NCBI GenBank assembly: GCA_947311845.1
Contig: CAMZMU010000063.1
Location: forward strand, 54,612,337 to 54,676,336
Direction: 5' to 3'
Source of the DNA: Poa pratensis
Lineage: Eukaryota > Streptophyta > Magnoliopsida > Poales > Poaceae
DNA: 64,000 nt
The notes beneath the pieces are model-generated. The model made no database searches and was not told the DNA's origin. It saw only the letters and a program-made list of their open reading frames with translations. A program made the position numbers and the translations under genes. Position 1 is the stretch's first letter. Every line of letters starts with the position of its first letter. This document shows positions 53,128-64,000 of this stretch, one piece after another.

Positions 53128-56100
53128 TCAATAGGTGTTGTTGGAGGCATTGGAGACTTGGCTACATCATGAAGAATTAAGGGATCTTCATCAATTATAT
53201 TCTCTCAAGCCAAGTCATTTGGATTATATTGTTCTACCTCATATCCAATGTTTCCTCCTTGCGGTAACTTTTATTTAAATCATATATACATTGAAAGTTG
53301 CTTGCACCCTTGCATGTGTTTGGTTTTGTACCTTGCTAGTGTTTGTATGTGTTGTGCTCTCTACTTACTTATCTTGAGAAATCAAGTATGTGTATGTTGG
53401 TTTGCACACCATTTACTTGTGTTGAGCCTTATTGCTTTTATTTGATATATTACTTGTTGGCTCTCTTTTGAGAGATTAATGGACCATTCCATTTTTGGAG
53501 AGTGATATGCTTCGTGCACTTCACAAACCAAAAATGTGTGTACATGAGGAATACCACTTAGTGATGATATATCAATATTATCTATTCTCTATGTGGTATG
53601 TCATGCTCATGAGAAATTCAAATTCTATAATGTCCATTAATTTCTCGAGTTGGTTTTGTTTGCCTCTTGCTTTAAAGAAAATGGATTATCACATTATGGG
53701 GGAGTAATAAGCTATGTGCATATTACAAGCCTAGAAAATGTGAACATGTGAGGTATTGCCACCTAGAATTGATATTCTTCATTATCTTATTCCTTTGTGG
53801 CATGTTTCTCAAACAAGTTCCTTTTGCTTAAATGCTTTTTGCCTCTCACCGTTGGATCTTGTTTGTGATGGAATTTCTTGATATGGCTTTCCCTAAATAT
53901 GTTCTCATATATCTCTTTGGGAAACCAATTGCTTCAAGCTACTCCTTGGAGTTGCTTTGCATTATTGCGTGATTTTTGAAGCTATCAAGAATTCTATCTA
54001 TCTAAGCATGGCTTTTAATTCCTATCCTTTGCCATATGCTTATGTTTTGTGAATATGATCTTGAATATATCTTTGCAATCCACCACCGAGAAATATCTCC
54101 ATACATTACTTGTCTTGACAAGTGATAATCATATTTGTGGTAAATATATTGATCATATTCACTTTGGCTCTTGCTTTGAATTGCCTTATTTGATTGCCAA
54201 GGATTTGTTTTGATCTAACTCTCATTTGTCTTCCTTGTATCTTTTGGATCCTTTATTGCTCTACTTAAATTTGTTTTGTGCTTTCTTGAGTTGGGAAAAG
54301 CAATGAACCAATTCTTGTGCATTGACATTCAAAAGTCATACTTCTTGATAATGCACTATTCTTTGGGAAGCTATCCTACTTTGAGTAAAACACCGTTCTT
54401 TAAATTGGTATTGCAATTTCTTGCCTTTCTTGAACATGACTAGTGTTTGAATATATATATATATATATGGAGAGTGATGATCTCATTTGTGTGCATTTTG
54501 TATTCAAATGCAAAATCTTAAATAATGCACACATCTTGGGGGAGCAATCCTATAGGCTTTTTGAACATTAGTTGTCTTCATTTGATATTTGATCCCGATG
54601 ACGTGTCTCCTTGGAAGACAAACATTTTTCGTCTTGGTACTTGTGCCATCATGAAAAGTGTAGAGGGTTTGGTTTATTCCTTGATGATATTTTCATCATT
54701 TGGTATCTTGATTTCATTGGTATCTTTTCAAAGTGGTATCTTCACTCATGTGTTGATTTGGGTATTTGATATAATTTGGACACTTTGTTTTCTTGTCACA
54801 CTTGTGTGTGCTTTGTTGGTTTACTTGGTGTTTTGTCTAAATTATATCTGTTTGGTTCTTGAAAGTCATGTGCATGCATATTTATTATATGTATATCTTA
54901 TGGCATGCTTACTTTCGTTGATCCAATATATAGGATAAACTCCATCAAATCCTAAATGACTAAGATGTGCATGAAATTCAATTTCATATCAATATGCACA
55001 TAGTTATGTGGAGTTTGTCCTATGTATTGTAGTTGCTCTAACTACTTTGGACCCAATGAGTTTGGGCACCATTTTGTACTTGAATTTGTTTTAGGTACAT
55101 TGGAGATGCATTGGAAGCTTGTCTCATCTACAAGGAAGGTGTTGTCACCATGTGCTTATTGGAGCCAAGCTTGGATGATCATGAGCTCCTATCTTCTACA
55201 TCACCAATGCTATCTCGGTAACAAGTATCTACCTCATGCATACTTTTCTAGCTCTCAACCTTGTGTAGGTTGTTTCATGGCATGAATCTCTTTGGTTGCA
55301 ATTCTTTTGATTCTTGCAAAACGTCTTTATTGCAAATGTGAGTAAGCCGGGATGATTACATATCAAGGGAATATATATCATTTTCATGATTCATCGATCC
55401 CATATGTCAATCTAGCACTTTCTACTTGTCTCTCATGTGCAATATTGATGTTTTTCAAAATCATTTGCCTTTCGTGATACTTGTTATCTTACTCGGAGCA
55501 TCCCGTTTATCACCTTTATCCTTTGTGGATAGTTTTTGATGCTATGATGAGTATGTGTTGGAAGTTCATCTATATCCCTTTAAGATAAAATTGAGCTTTG
55601 TGCTATGCTTTTAAGCAAAGATCTTATTGGTGTATTTATGACTTCCTCTTGGATATCATGACTTTACCTTTGTACCTATTTGTGTGTACATGTTTATTTG
55701 TGGACATATCTTCGTGATTCGTGTCTACTTAGAAACTTATACACATGAGAATAGTTACATCTTTAATTGATATTCCAATTCTTTAGTGACCACCTCTTTT
55801 GCTTTTGTTTCTTTGGTGGTTTCTAAAAGGCACAAGCTTTATTTTTTGTTATGCTTTTGCATCTTAATAAGCTTGTGGAGCTATTTGATTTATCTTTGGT
55901 GTGTGAGTATGGAAAGACATGATATGCACTATGTGCAACACTTTTGAAAGACTATGTTGATGCTTTTGCTCATCCTTGTATTAGTCTCCTAAAATGTCTT
56001 TATATCTCACACCCATCCTTTTGCCGCTCCTTGCTCATGTTGCAAAATTTATTTGTTGCAAGTTGTTTGCCTCTTTTCTCATTTATATTCTCTTGCATGG

Positions 56101-56603
56101 CTTGTGTTCGAATTTATCTAGGAGGGAGTGAGGATTCCATGTTGTGCACACTATATTGAAATGCAAATCCTATTTGTGCACGTACCTTGGGGAGTTCCCT
56201 CTTGATATTTAGAGGATCCTTTTGATTGCTTGCTTCTTTTGTTGAAGTATCTTTCTATTTGATTTTCATTTGCAATCTTTGGATCCTCAATATAGTTTGA
56301 TCTCCTTCCAACTATTCGTTATTGGATATGTGCATTTGATTTCACTCATATTATGAGAAATGCACACATTATGGGGGAGCTCTTATTATATTGGCCTTCT
56401 TACTTTTCACCCATTTCGGCAATCGATGCCAATGGGGGAGAAGTTTAGAGGGTTTAAGGAATTTGGTTTTATGCTTTAGTTTCGTTCTTAAGCATTTGCC
56501 TTTCTTGCTCTTGCATCCTTGCTCTTTGTGTTGCATGGTTGCTTAATTCATTATATAAACCCTCGTAAAAGGGATTGTCATCAATTACCAAAATGGGGGA
56601 GAT
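53128..56603 (+). other. Non-coding 3' internal part of the LTR element
   Basis: T-rich with no pol motifs in any frame. ATGGGGGAG or TTGGGGGAGC, resembling the polypurine tract, occurs at about 53695, 54537, 56373, 56431 and 56593. A (TA)n run is at 54452-54467. An inverted pair near 54930-55020 (TATAGGATAAACTCCATCAAA and GTGGAGTTTGTCCTATGTAT) could form a stem. Confidence 0.8.
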
Positions 56604-58783
56604 TGAAAGTGCATGGTTGCCCCATGTGTGGTTTTGGTAATTAATGACACTCCTTATGGACTAATGTTTACATTGAGATATTCTTATAGATCTTGTCCAT
56701 TGGAGTTCATGTGTTGGACTCTTGAAGATGGCATGATGACCAATGCTCTATTTAAGGGTTTATATGAAGAATGGTCATGTGTAGAAGATAAAGTGCAAAG
56801 GAGACATGAAGACGGAGCTAGCGAGGCTTTCCCATAATGGAGTATGGGGGAGCATTTGGAGAAGTCTTCATCAAGCATGTGCTAGCAAGCACAATCAAGA
56901 AAGGTGTTCCAACTTGAGAGAGTCAAGATCGTCATCATCGAGCTCAAGTGGAATGCGCAAGGCAAAGGTATGATCTTGATAGGTTTTCTATTTACCGGTC
57001 TCATGTTGTGGGAGACCGGGTTATAGGATAGACGGCGTACTATCAAGAGGGGCTCTCAAGTGAGTAACTTGATCGCATCTTTGTGGAGAGCTCATACCGT
57101 TGCATTCTTGGCATATCATCTTTCTTGGTTCTTATTTGGCTTTTCTCCTTGTTGGGTTTTGGTGCTTGTCGTGATCTTCACGACAAGCCCAAGTTCTTCG
57201 AAAACGGATTTCTTATAGAAAACTTGTTGCGTTTTCGTGTTGGAAATATTATCGGTCCACCTTCGAGATAAGGTCCACACCTCCCATGTGTGTTATCTCC
57301 TCCATATTTGTGACCCTTAATATTTCCACCTTTTGTGTGATAACACTCGTCGTTACCTTTCCAATGCAATTGGATTCACCTGATTTGGAGTTCATACGAG
57401 AAAGTTATTGCATTTCAGGCTTTGCAGTTTCACTGCTTACAGGCCGGAGTCTCCGGTCTTCTGGACCGGAGTCTCCGGTCCTTGGTTTTCCTCGGGGAGT
57501 GTTTTCCTTGTTCAGCTCCTGGCCTAGGCCGGAGTATCCGGCCCCTGGGCCGGAGTCTCCGCCCCTGTCCCGGAGTTTCCGGCCTCTGTGGCCGGAATGT
57601 TTGCCCGAGCTGCCCCGTGCTCTTTGTTGCTCACCCCCTGGTGGGGGCCGGAGTTTCCGCCCCAGGGGGGCCGGAGTTTCCGCCCTGGACCGGAGTTTCC
57701 GGTCTCTAGGGCCGGAGACTCCGGTGTAAATCTGGCTGCAACGGCTCTTTTTCTGGGAGGGGTATAAATACCCCTCCACCTTCCTCCAGCCAGCCAGCTC
57801 TTCCCAGCAACCTTTGCTTTCTCTCTCCTCCATTGTTGCAAGCTCATTTCCTTGATATCTCCCAATCCCTCCACCCAAACTCTTTGATCTTTGGAGGATT
57901 GAAGGAGATGACCTAGATCTACATTTCCACCAATCAATATCTCCTCTAAGTGAGGGGAACATAGTGGATCTAGTTCTTGGAGTTCTTGAGTGGTTCTACT
58001 CTTTGTTCTTCCTCTCTTATTCCCCCATAAGCATTTGTTGCTTTGTTGGAATTTGAGAGTGGAGGACTTGAGCACTTGTGCTCTTGCCTTTTGCATTTGG
58101 TGCATCGGTGTGCTCTCCACGAGGATTCGTGGAAGTTGAAATCTTGTGAACTTGTTACTCTTGGGTCTTCGGGCCCTAGACGCCTTTGTGGTGGTTGGAC
58201 CCTTGTGTGGTCACTTGAAGCCGTTCGGGAGCCCCCAATCCCTTTGTGGGTTGTGCCTCGGATTGTTGTTGAGAGCCGTTCGGGAGCCCCCAATCCCTTT
58301 GTGGGTAGTGCCCCGGATTGTTGTTGAAAGGCTCCGGATTCCGCCTCGAAGGAATACCGATAGTGGAAGGTGAACCAAACCTTTGTGGTGCGGTTCATCG
58401 GAGAAGAGGGTGAAACCTTTGTGGTTGTTGAACCGTTGTGTCGGTTCACACCTCTCCAACGAGACGTACTCCCTTTCAAGGAGGAACTCGGGAATACATC
58501 CTCGTCACCGCGTGGCTCGGTTATTTCTATACCCGAGCTATTTACTTATGCAACTTACATTGTGATAGCCTTCGTGCTTGAAGTATTATATTGCTATCAC
58601 CTTGTTGCTTGTCTTGCTTAGCATAAATTGTTGGTGCACATAGGTGAGCCTAGTTTATTTAGGTTGTTGGCTTGTTAATTTAAACACATAGTTTTATTCC
58701 GCAATTAGCAAGCCTTTAACCGGAAAAGTTTTAATCGCCTATTCACCCCCCCCCCCCCTCTAGGCGACATCATTGTCCTTTCA
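56604..58783 (+). repeat. 3' LTR
   Basis: 2180 bp, near-identical to 48532-50700. Length differences are mostly single bases in C, G or A runs (for example CCCCCCCCCC near 58746-58758). Confidence 0.95.
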
Positions 58784-59650
58784 CACCCGAGATGTGGCGG
58801 TGGAGAAAATGAGCGAAGCCCAGGCACGCCAACGAGGGGGGAAGCCAAGACGTTGCATAAGGTCCAGAAGGTAGTCCCAACGCACCGTGTCAAAGGCTTT
58901 GGCAATATCGAGCTTTATGAGCAGAGCAGGAGTGTGCTTCTGATGAAGTCTTCGCGCGACGTTTCTGACATACATGAAGTTATCGTGTATGCTTCTGCTC
59001 TTGATGAAAGCGCTCTGGCAGGAGGAGACAATGTCGTTCATCCTTGGCCTCAAACGAGAGGCCATTGCCTTGGCTATTATCTTGGGGATCATGTGAATGA
59101 GGCTAATAGGTCGATAATCCTTAATGCAGTCCGCACCGTCCTTCTTCGGGATCAGGGCAATGTTGGCGTTGTTGAGGATATGAAAATTATTGATGGACAA
59201 CTCAGAGAAACCATTCATGACCTTCATGAGATCGTTCTTGACAATCGGCCAGCAAGAGCGGAAGAAGTTGGACGTGAATCCGTCAGGTCCAGGGGCCTTA
59301 TCAATCAGGAGGTCAAAAATTGCTCCTCTGATTTCCTCTTCGGTGAACGGAAGCCCTAACTCATCTAGGTCATGAATACTTGGGTCGATGGCGTCCCAGT
59401 TGAAGTCAAGCGGTCGAGGTGGTGGGGCACCCAAAGTAGACGAGAAGTGGTCGTGTATAAGTTGCTCCTTCTCAGTGTGGTTGACCACCCACCCCCCCAT
59501 TTTTCCTCAATCTTTGGATGACATTTTTCCGGCGCCGAGAGTTAACCCTAAGGTGGAAGAATTTGGTGTTGGCATTGCCCTCGCGAAGGTAATTGATGTG
59601 CCCGGCGTTTGCGCTTCCTCTCCAAGACGGCTAGGCCCATGACGCGGCAC
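58784..59650 (-). pseudogene. LINE reverse-transcriptase N-terminal fragment
   Basis: Minus frames read EGNANTKFFHLRVNSRRRKN, then FTEEEIRGAIFDLLIDKAPG, PDGFTSNFFRSCW, NIALIPKKDGADCIKDYRPI, SAFIKSRSIHDNFMYV, and LLIKLDIAKAFDTVRWDYLL, whose Asp in KLDIAKAFD is the first catalytic aspartate of the RT. One shift separates the first block from the rest near 59500. It ends at the LTR target site CACCC. Confidence 0.9.
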
Positions 59651-60138
59651 ATAAGAGCGGTCCTGAGGGTACATAGATATGTATAATATGTAGACCAAAT
59701 CTGCAGCAAAATATATTTTTGTACGTGCTCTGTACAAAAAAGATATATATAGCAAGTAAAATGAGTTTTTTCACCTTTTTCAGATCCATGAATTTCTGAT
59801 TCCCATGTAGCCTGCAATACAACGTATTATGGAACAAAACCGTGTAGGTGTAGATACGTAGATAACATGTATATATATCCACCTAATTTTAGAATGTTCT
59901 TTGAAAATTTAAAATACAATTTAGAAAACTATATCAATCACTGGAGCTCGGGATCCAAACAACCTCTCTCCGAGTGTAAGAAAGTAGAACAACCAACTGA
60001 TCTGATACCCTGATCGTAATCACCGCAACTTCTAAAATTGCGCAGCGTACTAGTGCTGGCAAGGTGGATGCTCTTACAGTGGCAGCTTACGCCGGCAGCA
60101 GCGTGCACCACCAAACCGGCGAACTGCGACAGATGCGA
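59651..60138. other. Intergenic DNA
   Basis: AT-rich, no supported feature; contains the outer flank of the LINE. Confidence 0.45.
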
Positions 60139-60560
60139 CGGCAGCAGCCGTGTAGAGCTGGCTGCCAAACGGAGATCCCACTCAGCTCCTGGCGGCTCGG
60201 TCCCTCCAGAATGCTTTACCTATGGAGAGCGGCGAAAGCGACGGCCGGTGGCGCCATGACCGCCGCGTTCTGGCCGTCTCGTCCCGCGATCGGCGATGCG
60301 ACCGGCGATCCAGTACTGATCCCTACTGCTTGTCAGTGTCTCGGCAGTTGACACGGTTTACACCTGGCTTTGCATCCTGGCCAAGTGTAAGGTGCCACTG
60401 TAACCGCTGTCAACGGCGAAGCTCGCGTCACCTCAGGCCGCGACGGCTGCAGACATTGCGCGCCATTGCGCTGCACAGCGCCGGGAAAAGCCACGGCCCA
60501 CGGAGGAGGGCGATGGCTGATCGTTCAGTCATGAGTGGGAAATCCTCTTGCCTGCGTCGG
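60139..60560. repeat. GC-rich block, homologous to 40593-40990
   Basis: Shares the ordered blocks described for the partner. Several frames are open, as in any GC-rich sequence, and none is shared with the partner. Confidence 0.7.
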
Positions 60561-60727
60561 GAATAATAGGACAAGTTACGTCCAGAACCTATAGCCAAAA
60601 GCCAGTACTGTCCGCCAACCTAGCATAGTTTCATGGCTACAGTTCTAATGTAACCCCTCCGATAATATATTATAAGATGCTTTTTGTACATAAATATGAG
60701 ATGTTATAGAACCTATATACTCATGTA
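60561..60727. other. Intergenic DNA
   Basis: Nothing supported apart from the TRIM target copy ATGTA at 60723-60727. Confidence 0.5.
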
Positions 60728-61023
60728 TATTAGATTGATGCACTAGCCAATTATCCCAAAAGTCCGAACTGATGGGAAAGGGCTATGCAATGTATATATT
60801 ATATTCTGACACTCCCCCTCACGTCCAGTCTGAGGACTTTTCCTCACGAGACTAGGACATGGAATTTAGGGTGTCCGCAGATATTTATTTTTAATACTGC
60901 GTTAGCCAGGATTTGAACTCTACACCTCTGGCTCTGATACCATATTAGATTGATGCACTAGCCAATTATCCAAAAGTCCGAACTGATGGGAAAGGGCTAT
61001 GCAATGTATATTATATTCTGACA
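60728..61023 (-). mobile_element. TRIM/SMART-type miniature LTR retrotransposon, copy 2
   Basis: 296 bp; LTRs 60728-60811 and 60943-61023; target duplication ATGTA (60723-60727 and 61024-61028). Primer site TGGTATCAGAGCC and purine tract GTGAGGGGGAG sit as in copy 1. The right LTR lacks a few bases (TGTATATTATATTC against TGTATATATTATATTC). Confidence 0.88.
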
Positions 61024-61054
61024 ATGTATTGATTGTAGAAACCGGAAAGTGAAA

Positions 61055-61265
61055 ATGGAACCCGAGCTCTATGGTGCCAAAATCAAAATCGGCATTTTAT
61101 AGTTTTTAAATTTTTTAAACAAAAAACTTAGAGTGTAGACAACGTCGAACTCTGCCCGTGTGTAAAATCTCAACGCAAAATCCGTCGTATTCTAGGCTAC
61201 ACAAAGATGATAAATCTATCAAAATTTCAAGTTTTTTAAAGTGTGCAATGTTCACCGATCCAGAT
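61055..61265. mobile_element. Partial foldback element
   Basis: CCCGAGCTCTATGGTGCC, AAAATCGGCATTTT, GTGTAGACAACGTCG and TTCTAGGCTACAC match the left half of the 9306-9670 element in order. The right terminal repeat is missing. Confidence 0.55.
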
Positions 61266-62059
61266 CTACGTGGTTTGTTAGCGATGAGAAAACCAACTGC
61301 ACGTATAGTTATTGACTTTTTTCGTTGATGGGCATGTCCACTCTACGTGGTTAGTTAGCGATGAGGGTCAAATAGAGCGAAGGACCCTGGACCATGGTCC
61401 TAAAACAAAATTCCAACATGCAATTAGACAGTATTATATACTAGTATCATGCACATGATACTAGTGTATGTTACTACTTCCACAATGGGTAGTAACATAT
61501 ATGTGGTATCATATAATATTGCATTTATTAGGTTGTAGACTCATTTTGCATTGGAGTCAATTATGTTACGGTATCTACCTAATTATGTTACGGTATCTAC
61601 CTATGATACCAGTATCATCTCTCTCTTCATTAATTACAGTGACACATCATCTTTTTGTCAACATGGCATGCATGATATCACCTATGATACCCCCACTGTA
61701 GGCAGTCTTAGGTTACTATCTGTTCGTATCACTAGGATGTGTCATGTTTAGTTTTCCTAATAAAGTATACTTGCAGTGTACTCCAAGCTTTTTTTTGTTA
61801 TAGTTCGGATTTAGCTATTAAAGCATAAGAAAAGAGTATCAAGACCGCCGACTGTCGAGTGTCCTATAATATAATACAATATGCTAATCTACAATGTAAA
61901 ATGTACATCCAATGCTTACACGTTACTTGCAACGAGGTTCCATACGATTCTAGTTTACTCTGATGCTGAAACAATGCAGGGGAGCAATGATGGGAATGTT
62001 GCAGGGAGTTTAATTTGCATATTCTATTCTTTTTCTTCCATAACAATCTCATGATGTAT
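61266..62059. other. Intergenic DNA and 3' flank of the RING gene
   Basis: AATTATGTTACGGTATCTAC then CT is exactly doubled at 61559-61602. The surrounding 61440-61715 has GATACTAGTGTATG/GTATCAT-type inverted pieces, perhaps a MITE, without clear ends. The region just below 62060 should hold the 3' UTR of the RING gene. Confidence 0.45.
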
Positions 62060-64000
62060 TTACTGTCGGGTTTCAACAACTATTTCTACTGACTCTTGCA
62101 TGCCTGAACTGTTCTGCTGGCCTCTGTGAAGTTGATGAGTAGGGAGGAACCACTCGGGTGTTTGATTAACAGTGCTCTCTGGGAGGGCAGGAGGTTGAGG
62201 GATGTCACCTGCAGGTATTACCCCAGTTTTTTTGCCAGGCAGCTCTTTCAATGAGACCCGACACATTGGGCAAGTCGTCTGCTTCTGCAACCATACATCT
62301 AAGCAGGTAAGGTGGAAGTTATGACGACATGTCGGTATGATTCGTAGAATCTCTTTCTCGGTGTATTCACCTAAACATATGGAGCACCTGCACAAGGAAA
62401 CAACCATTTAAATGCTAATACTAAGAAGTTCTATAATATCTAGAGCCATGGCTGCAACCAAGCCTGGACAATGCCAATGGTTAATTGATAAGACGAACAA
62501 AACAGATCGAACAAAATTAATACGAGAACAGTGCCAGGGAAATCAAGCTATGGTGAAAACTCTGCTGCGATAACGGTAAAAAGTTTTGAAAAAAATATTA
62601 AAATACTGTACGTTAGGAGTCTGATGTCATACAAAATGAGAAAATTCAAGTTCAAACCCATATTCATTTGGGAGGTGTGCCCAAAATAAACATCACCTAC
62701 CCAATAAACTGGCCTTTTTTATTTTTTAACTTTCAAACATGCTTTTCACCAGATATTTTCCAAAACAAGACAGCGTCAAGTCTGTGGAGATGTTCTGATG
62801 TCAAATATGGTTTTTAATGTTTAGTTTACAAGAAAAAAAGGCACGAACAGATCCGGTGCACCCCACCCAAGTTCAGAAAGACCTTCTAAATTTTGTAAAT
62901 CTGAAAATAATTGAGTATATCCACACAACAATAATACGCCATATCGAAAAAAAAATCAATTTAAAACACGACTCATAGCTTGAGAAATAAAAAGACATGT
63001 TAAGGATATTAGTTATTCAAAATTGGCTGTGAATTGAGCCCGTTAACACCATCATGGCTGAGTTTATGATTTGTGTTTCTAGAGTCATGGTTTAAATTTG
63101 GATCTGAATTTTGTAGCATGACTGATATATGTCATAGCTTTTTCAAGAATTTTACAACTTTTAAGGGGTGCACACCTGGCAAAAAGTGCATGCTGCCCTG
63201 TCCCGGAATAACCCCAAGAATATGGATGTTAAATAAAAACTTACGCAAATGTCTAAAATTTCCACACCAAACTTATACTGGAACCAGGAACCATAAAGAC
63301 AAGCAACACTTCACTTGTAACTAGTATTTGGTACTGCGCAGCATGGACAAATTTTATGTAGGGTTGTGCAAAAACGGTTTCACAGTTTAGCTGGTTTAGG
63401 CTAGTTCATTCTTTTGTACTAGCTCCGAGAGAAGGATTCAAATTGTGAAGAGAAATGGACTAGGTGACCGCTGGCTGGTTTGGAAGGTTACCACGGTTTG
63501 GTGTTTTGCACACCCCTAATTTTATGTTTAACTTCTGCAGGTTTACAAATTAAAAATAAATAAAAGATTGACAGTAAGGCTTTGTTCGAGCACAATGCAT
63601 GCAATCATTTCTCACCATAATGCATTTAATGCACCAAACTATGCTTCCAGATTGGCACATGTTGACCAGCATTGCCGAAATACGGACATATTTACACAAA
63701 CACATATAGGTTTCTTATGCTCCACCTACTGAAACTACCAGCTAAGCTTTCAAATGCCTGAGGGGTATATGACTACCTATCAAATTGATAAACATCAGGC
63801 AGCGACTAAGAGATGAATCCCTTCCAACATTGGCGTTGAAAATTATGTAAACTGTAGCAGTAAAAAACGAAGTCAAGTAATTTTTTGTTCGTACAGGATA
63901 GTTGCACTCACTGGGCATCGTCTTTTGAATGAAAAGTCTCAAAGTTATACTTCATGGTAGGAATAGCAGAAATAACCCAAGGTTCCAATCCACAACGAGC
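62060..64000 (-). CDS. ATL-type RING-H2 finger E3 ubiquitin ligase, 3' part
   Basis: Two exons are visible: 64000-63912 (partial, continues beyond the window) and 62387-62060. The intron (63911-62388, 1524 bp) has GTGAGTG...TTGTGCAG ends, and the split codon CA/G restores Gln. The first exon reads RCGLEPWVISAIPTMKYNFE, TFHSKDDAQ, the segment before the RING in ATL7/ATL59-like proteins. The second reads CSICLGEYTEKEILRIIPTC, RHNFHLTCLDVWLQKQTTCP, MCRVSL: C-x2-C-x15-C-x-H-x2-H-x2-C-x10-C-x2-C with the Trp after the sixth ligand that is typical of ATLs. A 60-residue Pro/Gln/Ser-rich tail follows to the stop at 62060. ATLs are membrane-anchored E3 ligases that bind E2-ubiquitin through the RING; the transmembrane exon would lie outside the window. 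All eight metal ligands are present, so it looks functional. Confidence 0.92.
62388..63911 (-). other. Intron of the RING-H2 gene
   Basis: AT-rich with no additional exon that fits the phase. It contains no element with clear ends. Confidence 0.85.

Larger units (their letters stand above)
48532..58783 (+). mobile_element. Complete gag-only LTR retrotransposon (non-autonomous)
   Basis: 10,252 bp, flanked by CACCC (48527-48531 and 58784-58788). LTRs are 48532-50700 and 56604-58783, starting TGAAAGTGCATGG and ending CCTTTCA. The Met-tRNA primer site is TGGTATCAGAGCC at 50703-50715, and the polypurine tract AATGGGGGAGA at about 56592-56602. Internal DNA holds a broken Copia-like gag (50756-53127) and 3.5 kb without coding; no protease, integrase, reverse transcriptase or RNase H is visible. 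Mobility must rely on enzymes supplied in trans. Confidence 0.95.
42278..59650 (-). mobile_element. LINE, interrupted by three later insertions
   Basis: One 5'-truncated non-LTR element in minus orientation whose pieces are 59650-58784, 48531-48151, 47131-47004 and 43521-42278 (about 2.6 kb in sum). The pieces join exactly at the target duplications CACCC, GGAAC and GGC of the insertions. Order along ORF2: pre-RT region (NTKFFHLRVNSRRRK), RT fingers and palm, YADD site, thumb region, zinc-binding RVT region, C-terminus, then 3' tail containing GGCAAAGCTTTTGCCCCG and a short poly-A. No endonuclease domain remains. A possible short target duplication, GTACAT, lies at 42272-42277 and near 59669; weak. 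Confidence 0.85.

Noticed and set aside
53128..56603. A hidden pol (integrase or reverse transcriptase) in the LTR element
   Set aside because: Looked for YVDD, GDPLSP-like and HHCC/DDE patterns in all frames; none found, only T-rich hydrophobic frames.

Overview
The window is nuclear DNA from a Triticeae grass (wheat, Aegilops, barley or rye type). The evidence is low gene density, spliced plant genes (DREB/CBF and AP2/ERF factors, an ATL RING-H2 ligase, a DUF4378/TRM-like protein), several TA-flanked Stowaway MITEs, two copies of a ~300 bp TRIM/SMART-type retroelement, long LTR elements primed by initiator Met-tRNA, and a nested stack of insertions. The species is not resolvable by eye.

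Layout. 1-7 kb: AT-rich DNA, a 2.4 kb array built on GGAACCATTTTCAAAAA units, and a small four-exon acidic-tailed gene of unknown function (5864-6649, minus). 7-13 kb: a dead short-chain dehydrogenase fragment and a well-supported three-exon TRM-like/DUF4378 gene (10237-13062, minus) with a hAT MITE in intron 2 and a perfect Stowaway hairpin 200 bp upstream. 13-18 kb: a dispersed retroelement split by a TRIM, a Helitron Rep remnant and a LINE tail. 18-22 kb: a candidate exon with a 60 bp in-frame duplication, a truncated CBF pseudogene, and GC-rich repeats. 22-24 kb and 29-31.7 kb: an unclassified repeat family combining simple AT-rich arrays, GC-rich hairpin cores and tRNA-like pol III boxes. 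25-29 kb: a truncated LTR element next to an LTR-like unit of another family. 36 kb: a frameshifted DREB-type ERF gene. 37.6-40.6 kb: MITEs and an Au-SINE-like element. 42.3-59.6 kb: one LINE (minus) broken by three precise insertions, namely a 3.5 kb CACTA carrying captured host genes, a 1 kb solo LTR and a 10.25 kb gag-only LTR retrotransposon. 60-61 kb: a GC-rich block homologous to 40.6 kb and a second TRIM. 62-64 kb: the 3' part of an ATL-type RING-H2 gene, continuing beyond the window.

There is no operon-like organisation. The genes are independent transcription units, all intact ones on the minus strand except the CACTA cargo. The most interesting system is the CACTA element, which holds a B3-domain gene with RG repeats, a near-intact DEDDy 3'-5' exonuclease copy and a third ORF between 25 bp terminal inverted repeats and a GGC target duplication. 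Next in interest are the GC-core/tRNA-box/array family and the non-autonomous LTR element with young LTRs but a multiply broken gag. Many single-base indels fall in homopolymers, so some frameshifts may be assembly errors.
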